Below, piece after piece: positions 1 through 8,730 of a DNA stretch of 38,727 nucleotides. Position numbers and translations under genes: made by a program. This DNA comes from Acidisoma silvae (lineage in GTDB: Bacteria; Pseudomonadota; Alphaproteobacteria; Acetobacterales; Acetobacteraceae), in assembly GCF_020618775.1 (NCBI RefSeq), contig NZ_JAESVB010000026.1, positions 1 to 38,727 on the forward strand, written 5' to 3'. The notes under the pieces are model-generated. The model ran no database searches. It was given only the letters and a program-made list of their open reading frames with translations, and had not been told where the DNA came from. Positions within the stretch are counted from its first letter, which is position 1, and each line of letters opens with the position of its first letter.

Positions 1-1014
1 CAAAGCAAGGACGCCCTCCTGCAATCGTTGAAGCGCGGCGTTAGGGACCATGTGGCCCGGCCCGGCCGCGTGGTGGGTGTTGATGATTGGAGTTGGCGAA
101 AGGGCCGCACTTATGGGACGATCATGGTCGGTCTTGAGCGACGCGCGGTTTTGGACGTCCTGCCGGGGCCGCTCAGCCCAATGAACAGCATCCTGGCTTA
201 TGTGCCGCCCTGAGATTGAAATCGTGAGCCGAGATCGGTGTGGTCTCTATACCCAAGCCGCTTCTCACGGCGCACCACAGGCGGCCCAGGTCGCCGATCG
301 CTTCCATCTTCTGCAGAATTTTCGCCACGTAATCGAACGGCAGCTCACGCGAGCCCTAGGCCAACCGTTGAAACTGGGACCACAACAGAACGCGGCCCTC
401 CAGGAACCACCCAAGCTTACCTGGCCCAACGAAGGAACGAAGAATGCACAATGGGACGGCAGCTATTCGCCGAGATCCGGCCGCTTTGCTACACAGGCAG
501 CCTAACCCAACTTCAACGGCTCCTCAACGGCTGGCGGCGTGCCCACTTCGCCGCGGTGATCACATCTTCACCCCCAGAATGGGCTAGGTTGCCTGATGGC
601 AAAACAAGGATACATGTTCCACCGATTGTCGCGTCAGCGTTTTGCATCAAACCACGCGGGTTGCTGACTAAAGTCCAATGCGAAAAAGTGGATGACTTGA
701 AGGAGGCGTCCACTGAGTTCGCCGCAATGCGTGCCCTCGCCATGCGTTTTCGTGGGCTTCTGAGGCGCGGCAATATCGAATTGCTGGATACTTGGCTACA
801 GAACGCAGCCAGCTCCGGCATTCATGCGATGCGACGGATTGCAGCGACGCTTCGCCGAGACACTGGTGCCGTCCGGAACGCCAACGTGAAGCCTTGGAGC
901 AATGGCTAGACAAAGGGACAAATCAACAACCTAAAAACACTCAAGCGTGCAATGTATGGTCGTGCTAGCGCCGAGTTGCTTCGTGCTAGCATGCTTCCCC
1001 TCTATACTACTTGA
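1..1014 (+). pseudogene. ISL3-family transposase remnant (frameshifted, internal stop, 5' end outside window)
   Basis: A broken DDE transposase of the ISL3 (COG3464) type. Frame 1 opens at the window edge and carries the first catalytic-Asp block (VVGVDDWSWRKGRTYGTI). Near position 170-210 the reading moves to frame 2, which holds EIEIVSRDRCGLYTQA and VADRFHLLQNFRHVIERQL, typical of the second part of the catalytic core. Somewhere between about 360 and 440 it returns to frame 1, where the C-terminal part runs to WSNG. A TAG at 907-909 stands where the family normally has Gln. The same frame then continues with a perfectly family-like tail (GQIN, LKTLKRAMYGRA, LLRASMLPL) up to a TGA at 1012-1014. 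Two frameshifts plus a stop make an active enzyme very unlikely. I could not find the terminal inverted repeats; roughly 1015-1110 is probably the rest of the element. Confidence 0.85.
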
Positions 1015-1136
1015 CGCCACATCATTTGAGCCAGACGCCATTATGCGCAGCTCGCATTGGGAACGCCGAAAACTCTCTTATACTCCTTAGTCATAACAAA
1101 ATGGAGAAGGGTTTTCCGACGCTTGGTGGAGGTGGG

Positions 1137-1859
1137 CTAATATTCTTGAGCCGTTGGCGTGATGACAAGTTCCTGAACAATCACATCCTGAGGCATCTGG
1201 TAGGAAAAAAGCATGGCGTGTGCAACATGCTGTGCCTCGATGCCACCCCCAATATCAGCGCCGCGTTCCGCCCAGATCTGATGGGCTTCAGAGTTGAGCA
1301 TCGTGCTTTCGATCTCGCTTTTCGTAAGACCAGGAGAGATCACCATCACGCGCACACCGAAGCCGGAGACGCTGCGCCGGGCCGCCTCGGTCAGCGCATG
1401 GACATAGGCTTTCGAAGCCCCATAGGCATCGTGATACGGATAGGACTTGATGCCGGCGATCGAACTCACATTGATGATCGTGCCATGGCGCCGCTCCTTC
1501 ATGCCCGGCATTACCGCCTGCATGCCGTTCATCACGCCAAGGCAGTTGATGTCGAGCAGGTCACGCCACTCGGCCGGGTTTTGATCCTCGATCCGTGCCA
1601 AAGGTGCCACGCCGGCATTGTTGATGAGACAGTCGACAGGCCCGTGCACCGCTTCTGCTGTTGCAATCGCGGCCGCCACGGCGTCCCCCTCGCGCACATC
1701 GGCTGTGCAGCAAAGCACATTCAGCAGCCCCAATGCCTCCAGCCGTTCGATCCGGCGACCGAGAAGCAGCAGCGGATGTCCGGCAGCGGAAAATGCACGG
1801 GCCGCCGCGGCGCCGATGCCGCTGCCGGCGCCCGTGATCACAACAAGCGGCTTGCTCAT
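1137..1859 (-). CDS. SDR-family NAD(P)-dependent oxidoreductase
   Basis: A 240-aa classical short-chain dehydrogenase. The cofactor loop GAGSGIG is at residues 10-16, NNAG at 80-83, catalytic Ser at about 132 and the YxxxK pair at Tyr146/Lys150. It is the last gene of the sugar operon: its ATG overlaps the TGA of the upstream ABC ATPase gene by 4 bp (1856-1859), which implies translational coupling. By context it probably oxidises an imported polyol, or reduces a keto-sugar, before or after the FGGY kinase step. The fold is certain; the substrate cannot be read from sequence. Confidence 0.9.
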   Translation of the reverse strand: MSKPLVVITGAGSGIGAAAARAFSAAGHPLLLLGRRIERLEALGLLNVLCCTADVREGDAVAAAIATAEAVHGPVDCLINNAGVAPLARIEDQNPAEWRDLLDINCLGVMNGMQAVMPGMKERRHGTIINVSSIAGIKSYPYHDAYGASKAYVHALTEAARRSVSGFGVRVMVISPGLTKSEIESTMLNSEAHQIWAERGADIGGGIEAQHVAHAMLFSYQMPQDVIVQELVITPTAQEY

Positions 1860-3415
1860 TTAACAGTCTCCATGGCGTTTCCAAATCTGGTATCAGGCCG
1901 CGGGGGCGCCAGCGCAAGGCGACGCAGCGTGCCGCTATCAAGCGCCACCACCTCATGCCGTTCGCCGGAACAATGGCCGCCATTCATAATGATGATGTCA
2001 TCACAAACGGTCAGCAGCTCTTCTTCCTCCGTCGAGACCACAAGAACAGCCACACCTGATTCTTTGGCCATTCTCCGAATGAAGGCGTGAATTTCCGATT
2101 TCGTTCCGACGTCGATGCCCTTTGTCGGTTCATCCAGCAGCAGGATCGAGGGCTTTTGCAGCACCGCTTTGGCCAACAGCGCTTTCTGCTGGTTGCCACC
2201 GGACAGGCGCCCAAGCGGAGCGCGAATATTGCCACGTATCCGCAGGCTGCGCAGCACGACCAGCGCTTCCTGCTCCGCCTCGTGTTTGCGTATCATGCCA
2301 AGCCAGGCGTGCCGCCCCAGAACCGGCAGCATGCAGTTGCGCACGGCATCGAATTCGGGAATGAAGCCATTAGCCTTGCGTTCCTCGGACAGGTAGGTCA
2401 AGCCGGACTTCATAGCGTTGCGCGGGCTGGCCGGATGGTAGACCTGCCCACGCAATGTCATTCTGCCCCATTCGAAAGGTTCAAGCCCATAGAGCGTGCG
2501 GAGCAGCCGGCTGCGGCCCGAGCCTGCGAGACCATAAAGCCCGAGAATTTCTCCAGGTGCGAGGTCGAAGCTGACCGACTTCAGGCCACGCGGTGCGCCG
2601 ATGCCTTCGACAGTCAAGGCCGGTAGCGCCTTAACATCCGCCGCGAGCCGGGGCGAAGATGGCCGGTTACCGTGCGAAGCCGCGGCCTCATCCTTGCCGA
2701 CGATGGATTCCACAACATCAGCATGCGTCAAACTGGCGATGGGTCCGTTCAGGACCACGCGCCCGTCGGTCAAGGCCGTGACATGATCGCAGACAGCGAA
2801 AATCTCGTCGAGTTTATGATCGACAATGACAATCGCAACCTGCCGCTCCCGCGCGATGCGCCGCAGCGTATGCACAAGCTGGTCAATCTGTCTTCGTTCC
2901 AACGCTGTTGTCGGTTCATCCAGAAGAATGACCCGCGCGTTGCGGGCCAGCGCACTGATGATCTCGATCATCTGCCGCTGCGCGACCGGTAGGGATGCCA
3001 CTTTCTCCTGACCGGTGAGAGGCAGCCCGTAAGTTCGAAGCAAATCGCTGGCCTGCGCCTGCATAGCTTTCTTGTCTAGGACACCGGCTGTGCCGAGTTC
3101 TCGTGCCAGGAACAGATTCTGCGTAACGGTCAGGTTCTCCAGCAGCGACAATTCCTGGAAGACACTGGCCACACCCGCGCTCGCAGCCGCAGAAGGGCTA
3201 GAGAAGGAGACTGGCTGACCCTCCAGGCGCACTGTGCCGCCGTCAGGCACCACGGCTCCAGCGATTATCTTCAGCAGCGTGGACTTCCCTGCGCCATTAT
3301 GGCCAATCAAACCATGCACCTCACCGGCGCGGAACGTCACAGTCACGCCATGCAGAACCGTCGCATTGCCGTAGCGTTTGACGATACCTTCAGCGACAAG
3401 AAGATCCGCGCCCAT
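1856..3415 (-). CDS. Sugar ABC transporter, double ATP-binding protein (RbsA/XylG/MglA type)
   Basis: A 519-aa cytoplasmic ATPase with two fused nucleotide-binding domains, the usual size and layout for carbohydrate CUT2 importers. The N-terminal half has Walker A (GHNGAGKST, about residues 38-46), the family-typical weak signature LPVAQRQM and Walker B VILLDEPTTAL. The C-terminal half has the degenerate Walker A typical of this family (GLAGSGRSRLL), a strong signature LSGGNQQKALLAK and Walker B ILLLDEPTKGID. It sits directly downstream of the binding-protein gene (21 bp gap) and overlaps the SDR by 4 bp. It energises the RbsC-like permease encoded at 4506-5534. Confidence 0.95.
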   Translation of the reverse strand: MGADLLVAEGIVKRYGNATVLHGVTVTFRAGEVHGLIGHNGAGKSTLLKIIAGAVVPDGGTVRLEGQPVSFSSPSAAASAGVASVFQELSLLENLTVTQNLFLARELGTAGVLDKKAMQAQASDLLRTYGLPLTGQEKVASLPVAQRQMIEIISALARNARVILLDEPTTALERRQIDQLVHTLRRIARERQVAIVIVDHKLDEIFAVCDHVTALTDGRVVLNGPIASLTHADVVESIVGKDEAAASHGNRPSSPRLAADVKALPALTVEGIGAPRGLKSVSFDLAPGEILGLYGLAGSGRSRLLRTLYGLEPFEWGRMTLRGQVYHPASPRNAMKSGLTYLSEERKANGFIPEFDAVRNCMLPVLGRHAWLGMIRKHEAEQEALVVLRSLRIRGNIRAPLGRLSGGNQQKALLAKAVLQKPSILLLDEPTKGIDVGTKSEIHAFIRRMAKESGVAVLVVSTEEEELLTVCDDIIIMNGGHCSGERHEVVALDSGTLRRLALAPPRPDTRFGNAMETVK

Positions 3416-3436
3416 GAGTAGTCGTTGCTCCTCGCG

Positions 3437-4447
3437 TCAGCCGAGTTCGCCGGGTGGGGGCGTCTGCCCATAAGTAAAGACCGCAACGGGCAGGAAGACA
3501 TTCGCCTTCACGTCCTTGCCGTCGATATAGCCGCGAATACTCTGCACTGAAATCTGCGCGTAGGTTGCAGGTTGTTGCGCTGAGCATCCTTTATACGGGC
3601 CCTCCAGCTTGGTATCCGCGGCACAAAAGGCAAATATGCTGACCTTATCGGCCTTGCCGAGCGCCTTCACGGCCTGGATGGCGCCGACCGCACCAGGCCC
3701 GGTGTCAGCGAAGATGACATTCATCTCCGGATTGCCCTGCAGCATTTCCATCGCAACCTTGAGGCTCACGTCCGGCTGCACCAACCCATTGACCACGCGC
3801 GTGACCGTGGCGTTGGAATCGGCGGAAAGTGCCTGCTTGAAACCGGTATCGCGCTCATTCGTAGGCAGCTGCTGCGGATCACCTACAATGCCGGCAATAA
3901 TTTTTGCGGTCTTGCCGAGTGAAGCGAGGGTCGCATCACCCATTACCTTGCCGCCTTCAACCTGATCGGGCCCGACATACTGGACAATCTGGCCGCCCTG
4001 AGCCTTGAGATCTGCTTCATCGACCGAGACGTTGAGGGTGAAGACCGGAATGCCCGCTTTCGACAAGGCCGTGGCCATGGCGGCGCCCGGACCGGAGTCC
4101 ACGGCGTTCAGCGCCACCGCACAAACCTTCTGCTGGATGAAGGCGTCAATCTGCGACAGCTGCCGGGAATCGCTGTTATCCGCGATGGACACAACAACGT
4201 TAAAGCCCGCTGCCTTGCCGTGATCAAGGAAACTTTGGCGCATTGCGATGTAGTAGGGATTGGACGTATTGGGCAGTGCGACACCTATGAGCGGGTTTGG
4301 TTGTTTGCAGCTTTCCGGAAGCAGTTTCGCACCTTGCGCGAAAGCGCCTGTGGTGCCGAAGGCCAGCAAGGCCGCCGGCACTGTCAGGCCCAGAACAGGG
4401 CGCATGGCTTTCGCCGCATGCCACCCGAGATTTCCCGTCAAACCCAT
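3437..4447 (-). CDS. Sugar ABC transporter periplasmic substrate-binding protein (RbsB-like)
   Basis: A 336-aa type-1 periplasmic binding protein (Peripla_BP_4 type). I chose the ATG at 4447 rather than the upstream one at 4576. It follows a good Shine-Dalgarno (GAGGGGA) and immediately gives a Sec signal peptide: short basic N-region, hydrophobic stretch LGLTVPAALLAFG, likely cleavage after AFA near residue 37. The mature part has the family pattern: GVALPNTSNPYY at its start, then DSRQLSQIDAFIQQKV and FADTGPGAVGAI. Upstream is the permease gene, downstream the ATPase gene, so this protein captures the sugar for that importer. The closest characterised relatives bind pentoses, hexoses or polyols; which one applies here is unknown. 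Confidence 0.93.
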   Translation of the reverse strand: MGLTGNLGWHAAKAMRPVLGLTVPAALLAFGTTGAFAQGAKLLPESCKQPNPLIGVALPNTSNPYYIAMRQSFLDHGKAAGFNVVVSIADNSDSRQLSQIDAFIQQKVCAVALNAVDSGPGAAMATALSKAGIPVFTLNVSVDEADLKAQGGQIVQYVGPDQVEGGKVMGDATLASLGKTAKIIAGIVGDPQQLPTNERDTGFKQALSADSNATVTRVVNGLVQPDVSLKVAMEMLQGNPEMNVIFADTGPGAVGAIQAVKALGKADKVSIFAFCAADTKLEGPYKGCSAQQPATYAQISVQSIRGYIDGKDVKANVFLPVAVFTYGQTPPPGELG

Positions 4448-4505
4448 GGATAGTTCCCCTCTTTTTGTTTTTATTAATCCACCAGGCCGTTTTGCCCCGG
4501 CGGTA

Positions 4506-5534
4506 TCAAGATAGGCGTCGTGAACCGTGCCGTCTGAGGAAAGCGCGTAGCGTCTCGCTGATCGGCGTGCCGGCATGACGCCGGCGGTAGGTATCGAAAA
4601 TAACGGCGACGAGGACGATCAGGCCGATGACCAAAGACTGCCAGTAGCTACTGACATTCAGCACGTTCATGCCATCGCTGACGACCGCAATCAGTACCGC
4701 ACCGATCATGGCGCCTTGCACGCGGCCCACACCACCGAACAGGCTGACACCGCCGATGACGGCCGCCGCTATCGAGAAGAACAATTCGTCACCGAGACCG
4801 GTCGTCGGGAAGCCGACCATCAACCGTGCGGTATCGATCACGCCACCCAGGCTCGCGCAGAAGCCGCTTATGGCATAAACGGTGATGGTGGTGAGCGTGA
4901 GATTTACGCCCGCCAGGCGCGCCGCCTCGCGGTTACCGCCGGTGGCGTAGATATGTGTGCCAAGGATGGTCTTGGACAAAAGCAGACCCGCCAGGATCGC
5001 GAAAATGGCTAGAACCACAACGGGCACCGGCACACCCGCGATGGCTCCCTGGCCAATGACAGCGAAGCCGCTCTGCGTCACCGAGATGGAATTGGCACCC
5101 GTGATGATCAGTGCCATGGATGAGGCGACGCCCATGGTTGAAAAGGTTACGATGAAGGGCGGTACGCGGAAGATCTGAATAATGAGGCCGTTAATCGTGC
5201 CCATCACCGCGCCGGCAGCAAGCGTCATTGCGATCGCCAGGGGCCAGACCACGCCATGCGCCATGAGCAGCGACACGAGCACGCCCATGAAAGCGATATT
5301 CGCGCCGGTCGATAAATCAATGCCGCCGATGAGCAGGACAAAGGTTTGCCCCAAGGCAAGCAAACCGATCACCGCACCATTCAGAAGCAACACAAGCCCG
5401 TTCGACACGGTGCGCATGTTAGGCGACATGGCACAGAACAACGCGAAAACCACGATAAGCATGCCGAGAATTCCGGCTTCGTCGGGCACGCTCCAGCGGC
5501 GCGGCATGACCGGCGTCTTGGCAGCACTGCTCAT
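4506..5534 (-). CDS. Sugar ABC transporter permease (RbsC/XylH type)
   Basis: A 342-aa polytopic inner-membrane protein of the BPD_transp_2 family. Hydrophobic segments start near residue 20 and recur to about residue 320. The family landmark following GQTFVLLIGGIDLS is present around residues 62-75, and VIGGVSLFGGVG marks the cytoplasmic coupling region near residue 260. The size is normal for CUT2 permeases, which work as homodimers. The gene starts 27 bp after the kinase gene and is preceded by AGGA with about 8 nt spacing. It is followed after 58 bp by the binding-protein gene. Confidence 0.94.
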   Translation of the reverse strand: MSSAAKTPVMPRRWSVPDEAGILGMLIVVFALFCAMSPNMRTVSNGLVLLLNGAVIGLLALGQTFVLLIGGIDLSTGANIAFMGVLVSLLMAHGVVWPLAIAMTLAAGAVMGTINGLIIQIFRVPPFIVTFSTMGVASSMALIITGANSISVTQSGFAVIGQGAIAGVPVPVVVLAIFAILAGLLLSKTILGTHIYATGGNREAARLAGVNLTLTTITVYAISGFCASLGGVIDTARLMVGFPTTGLGDELFFSIAAAVIGGVSLFGGVGRVQGAMIGAVLIAVVSDGMNVLNVSSYWQSLVIGLIVLVAVIFDTYRRRHAGTPISETLRAFLRRHGSRRLS

Positions 5535-5561
5535 GATCCGTTTCCTATTGATGCGCTCATG

Positions 5562-7016
5562 CTACGCTGCTTGCTTCCGGACCCGCGCCGCTGCCTGTTG
5601 ATAGGCGGAGCGCACGGCCACCGCGTCGATGCCGGATTGCGGTGTCGCGACTAAGCTCAGTTCGGGTGCCCAATCCGTTGCCACCGCCTCTGTGGACCGG
5701 CCCGTGAGCGCCGCTGTGGCCTGCACAGCGGCGCCGGCGGCGGCAGCTTCATCCAGCCGACTGAGATAGACCGGCTGTCCGGTCAAGTCGGCCAGAACCT
5801 GCTGATAGGCACGGGACCGTGCCGCTCCACCGGTAAGGATCAGGCGGCCCGTCATCCGCGTGCCGGCGGCCCGCAACAAATCCTGCCCGTCCAGCAGGCT
5901 GCAAAGCACGCCCTCCACAGCCGCGCGGGCAATTTGACCCGGACTGGTATTGCTGCGAAGGCCCTGGACCTGACCAGTGGCTCCCGGCAAGTTCGGCGTG
6001 CGCTCGCCATCGAGGTAGGGCACGACGACCACGCCAGCGCTGCCAGGCTCGGCTGCCAGCGCCAAAGCGTCGAAACGGCCGGTGTCCACGCCCATCATCC
6101 GGCGGAAGAAATCCGTTACTTTCGCGGCGTTCAAAGTGGTAATCATAGGCAAGAAGCGTCCGGTCGCATCGGCATAGCCATTGATGGCACCGGTTGCGTC
6201 TTTCACTCCGATATCCGTCACAGCATAGATCGTACCGCTCGTACCGAGAGAGATGACGGTATCGCCCTCCCGAATGCCCAAGCCAAGGGCGGCCGTCATA
6301 TTATCCCCGCTTCCTGCGCCGACAACGGCTCCCGAGAGCGATTCCAGATTCCGCAGCCGACCAACCGTGCCAGCGACGGCATCGGATGTAATGATCTTCG
6401 GTAAAACCCTGTCCCAGGCCAAGCCCGGTGCAGCCAGCTCAGCCAGTTCGTGGTCCCAGGTATTCAGGAAGGGATTGAAATAGCCTGTGCCGGATGACCC
6501 TCCCCGCTCCGTCACCGCATGCCGGCTCAAGCGGTAGCCCAGATAATCGGCAGGCAGCATGATGTGCTCGGCGCGGCGCAGCGCGTCCGGCACATGCGCG
6601 CGGGTCCACGCGATTTTCGAAATCGTCAGGGCTGGCGCAGGCACAGAGCCAGTGCGCGTGGCCCATTCCGCAGCACTGAGCTGCTCACACAGCAGAGCGG
6701 CATCGGCTGCCGACTCGGTGTCATTCCAGAGTTTCGCCGGACGGATTGGCTCATCATCGCCATCAAGAATGACGAGTCCATGGCCTTGGCCGCCCACTGA
6801 AATGGCGGCGACGGAGGGAAGATGAGACGCGATCTGCCCGAGTGCCTCCGTCAGGGCCTGCCACCAATCCCGTGGGTCCTGCTCACTTCTGGGCGGCGTG
6901 GTGGCGGGGTGTGGTGCGCGGCCTTGCGCCACGAAGGCACCATCCTCTAGGCGTCGCAACACGACCGTACAGGATTGCGTGGATGTATCAATGCCTGCGA
7001 CGAGATGGCGCTCCAT
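5562..7016 (-). CDS. FGGY-family carbohydrate kinase (xylulokinase-like)
   Basis: A 484-aa sugar kinase. N-terminal ATPase-fold motif GIDTSTQSCTVVL is at residues 8-20. GQGHGLV around residue 76-82 corresponds to the GQMHG substrate-loop motif of XylB. The catalytic Asp is most likely Asp238 in GAGSGDNMTAALG, and the C-terminal FGGY signature region reads LTGGAARSRAYQQVLADL. It would phosphorylate a ketose, such as a ketopentose, using ATP. It lies 6 bp downstream of the SIS-domain gene. The FGGY family spans xylulose, ribulose, erythritol and related substrates, so the exact sugar is open. Confidence 0.92.
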   Translation of the reverse strand: MERHLVAGIDTSTQSCTVVLRRLEDGAFVAQGRAPHPATTPPRSEQDPRDWWQALTEALGQIASHLPSVAAISVGGQGHGLVILDGDDEPIRPAKLWNDTESAADAALLCEQLSAAEWATRTGSVPAPALTISKIAWTRAHVPDALRRAEHIMLPADYLGYRLSRHAVTERGGSSGTGYFNPFLNTWDHELAELAAPGLAWDRVLPKIITSDAVAGTVGRLRNLESLSGAVVGAGSGDNMTAALGLGIREGDTVISLGTSGTIYAVTDIGVKDATGAINGYADATGRFLPMITTLNAAKVTDFFRRMMGVDTGRFDALALAAEPGSAGVVVVPYLDGERTPNLPGATGQVQGLRSNTSPGQIARAAVEGVLCSLLDGQDLLRAAGTRMTGRLILTGGAARSRAYQQVLADLTGQPVYLSRLDEAAAAGAAVQATAALTGRSTEAVATDWAPELSLVATPQSGIDAVAVRSAYQQAAARVRKQAA

Positions 7017-7022
7017 GATGCG

Positions 7023-7643
7023 CTACTCCTCGTCCAGAAGCGTGGCAATCGCCGGGCCGTCGCGCCCGACCGCGCCTGCGGGGTGCGTATAGATCACCTG
7101 GTCCCAGCGGTAGCCGCGCATCATGCGCGTCACTTCCGTGATGGCATCAAGCAATGCTGCGGTAGACAGCGAACTTCCAGTGGCAATGATCGCGCCGAGA
7201 TCGGCATCTGCAGGCAAAGTCAGCGGCAATATATGATCGGCCAAGCTAGCGAGCTCGGAGTCATGCGACGCAGTAATAACGATCAGGCAATGCGCCAAGC
7301 TGCGCGCTCGGCGTGAAAACTCGTTTAATTCCGCCGAGCTGCCGCCTTTTGAAATGGCAATAACGCTATCTTCCGCCCGCAAGACGCCCAATCCACCATG
7401 CACGCCATCCGTCGGCGACAGGTAAAAGGCTGGCGTTCCCGCGACTGACAACAAATGTGCGGCGCGGCTGGCAATGGCGCCCGACGTTCCACTGCCTGTG
7501 ACGAGGACCTTGCCCTTGCTTTCCACAAGCACATGACAGGCCCGCAGGAAGGCATCACCAAGAGCACTTTCAGCGGCCAGGACGGCAGCGCCATTCGCAC
7601 GAATGACACGCCTCGCAACTGCGAGAATGTCGAGATCGTCCAA
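7023..7643 (-). CDS. SIS-domain sugar-phosphate isomerase, KpsF/GutQ-like, without CBS domains
   Basis: A 206-aa single SIS-domain protein resembling the catalytic domain of D-arabinose-5-phosphate isomerases. It has VLVTGSGTSGAIASRAA (residues 47-63), a HGGLG block with His82 and the terminal HPAGAVGR block with His187. The two C-terminal CBS domains of KdsD/GutQ are absent. From memory of KdsD, the catalytic Lys of the GxGKSG loop is Thr53 here and a conserved Glu is missing, so another phosphosugar substrate is plausible. The start is TTG at 7643 with Shine-Dalgarno GAGGAA about 8 nt away; no ATG suits the family length better. It is the first structural gene behind the promoter at 7682-7710. 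Confidence 0.87.
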   Translation of the reverse strand: MDDLDILAVARRVIRANGAAVLAAESALGDAFLRACHVLVESKGKVLVTGSGTSGAIASRAAHLLSVAGTPAFYLSPTDGVHGGLGVLRAEDSVIAISKGGSSAELNEFSRRARSLAHCLIVITASHDSELASLADHILPLTLPADADLGAIIATGSSLSTAALLDAITEVTRMMRGYRWDQVIYTHPAGAVGRDGPAIATLLDEE

Positions 7644-7681
7644 AGAGATTTCCTCTGCAGCTGAGCTGCCTTGTTTTGAGA

Positions 7682-7710
7682 ATAGTATGCGTGTAGCGCA
7701 TTATCGTCAA
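7682..7710 (-). promoter_or_regulatory. Sigma70-type promoter of the sugar operon
   Basis: Read on the minus strand: -35 TTGACG (7705-7710), exactly 17 nt spacer, -10 TACTAT (7682-7687). Transcription should start near 7675 and give a leader of about 30 nt before the TTG start of the SIS gene. The operator array at 7712-7736 abuts the -35 on its upstream side, a position often used by activators. Confidence 0.75.
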
Positions 7711-7711
7711 G

Positions 7712-7736
7712 TGAGCAATATATGCTCATTTGAGCG
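7712..7736. promoter_or_regulatory. Putative SorC-type operator array in front of the sugar operon
   Basis: Two overlapping perfect inverted repeats share one half-site: TGAGCA-ATATA-TGCTCA (7712-7728) and GCTCA-TT-TGAGC (7724-7735). The second, extended to GCTCATTTGAGCG, recurs exactly at 8707-8719 upstream of the regulator gene. The array overlaps the last codons and stop of the regulator gene (stop at 7726-7728). Two identical palindromes flanking a SorC gene strongly suggest that they are its binding sites. Confidence 0.7.
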
Positions 7737-8673
7737 AAAGTCCCAACAGCCTTTGCCCGACGGTTGCGTCAGTGATCAAAGTCGTGAGCCATCGGCCACG
7801 CAGAACTGCGCTAATAGCCTCGGCTTTCTCGATGCCCCCGGCCACACCAATCACGGTCGGAGCCGCGCGAATCTGCTCCACCGTCATACCGATGAGATTT
7901 TCTGCCAGGGGCGTCACCACCGGCCGCCCATCGGCATCGAGCAGGACAGAGCAGAGGTCGGCGGAAGTGCCAGCCACCTGGGCCTGTTCCTGCCAAGCCA
8001 ACGGCAATGTCGCGAAGAGCGTCGATTGCGGGGGATTCCAGGCGCCGATCCCCGAGACCAATACGTCGACATGAGCGAACCGAGCCGTTGCGCGGGCAAT
8101 GCTCGGTTCGTTGCGCAGACGTTCAACAAGGCTCGGATCTTCAAGCCACATCGGTAGATAAAGTGGATAGGCTTGGCCTCGGCTGAGTGCTGCTAGCCGA
8201 TGGACGAGTTCAACAGAACTTTGGACATACTCGCCGCCCGCCATGCTGCCGATGGCCTGCACCACGTCCACCGCAGGTAGTTTTGTGAGCGCTTGCGCAC
8301 AGGCAGACAGCGTTCTTCCCCAAGCCACCGCGAGGGTTTGGCCATCCACCAAAGTTTCCTCGAGCAGCGCCGCAGCAGCCCGGCCCAAAGCTTCAGTCAT
8401 CTGTCCAGCCGAGAGATTGGGACCGCGCAAGACGACCGCATGGCGCAAGCCAAAACGCGCGCTCAGTGCTTCCGCCAATTCCGTGTCGTATTCATCAAGC
8501 TCGGCAATAGTGAAACGGACGACACCACTAGCGATCGCTTCCTCGATCAGCCGAGCAACCTTGAAACGCGAAACGCCGAGACTGTCGGCGATATCCGATT
8601 TAGTCTGACGCCCGACGAAATGGCGGTGTGCCACTGTCGTCATCATAAGCCTTGCCAATGGACGTCGCGCCAT
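7726..8673 (-). CDS. SorC/DeoR-type sugar-responsive transcriptional regulator
   Basis: A 315-aa regulator. The N-terminal helix-turn-helix is around residues 20-50 (TKSDIADSLGVSRFKVARLI), and the rest is the SorC sugar-binding domain, which normally senses a phosphosugar. I chose the ATG at 8673 (MARRPLARL) over the one at 8730. The longer reading would run through a TTGACA -35 and the operator at 8707-8719, and the 8673 start has an AGGGAG Shine-Dalgarno. The gene is first in the sugar cluster; 82 bp separate it from the SIS gene. It probably controls both its own promoter and the operon promoter through the repeated GCTCATTTGAGC site, with an operon intermediate as effector. Confidence 0.92.
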   Translation of the reverse strand: MARRPLARLMMTTVAHRHFVGRQTKSDIADSLGVSRFKVARLIEEAIASGVVRFTIAELDEYDTELAEALSARFGLRHAVVLRGPNLSAGQMTEALGRAAAALLEETLVDGQTLAVAWGRTLSACAQALTKLPAVDVVQAIGSMAGGEYVQSSVELVHRLAALSRGQAYPLYLPMWLEDPSLVERLRNEPSIARATARFAHVDVLVSGIGAWNPPQSTLFATLPLAWQEQAQVAGTSADLCSVLLDADGRPVVTPLAENLIGMTVEQIRAAPTVIGVAGGIEKAEAISAVLRGRWLTTLITDATVGQRLLGLSLK

Positions 8674-8706
8674 GAATCCGGTCTCCCTTTCCGTGACCCA
8701 GGACAC

Positions 8707-8730
8707 GCTCATTTGAGCGCAAAATGTCAA
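8707..8730 (-). promoter_or_regulatory. Regulator promoter region: consensus -35 with embedded operator
   Basis: On the minus strand a perfect TTGACA (8725-8730) is followed within the normal spacer by CGCTCAAATGAGC (8707-8719), the same palindrome found before the SIS gene. No good -10 is evident at 16-18 nt (CGTGTC at 17). An operator inside the promoter spacer fits autorepression. Confidence 0.6.

Noticed and set aside
1011-2090. A 359-codon plus-strand open frame opposite the SDR and ATPase genes
   Set aside because: It lies antisense to two overlapping, well-identified genes, and its composition is typical of antisense translation.
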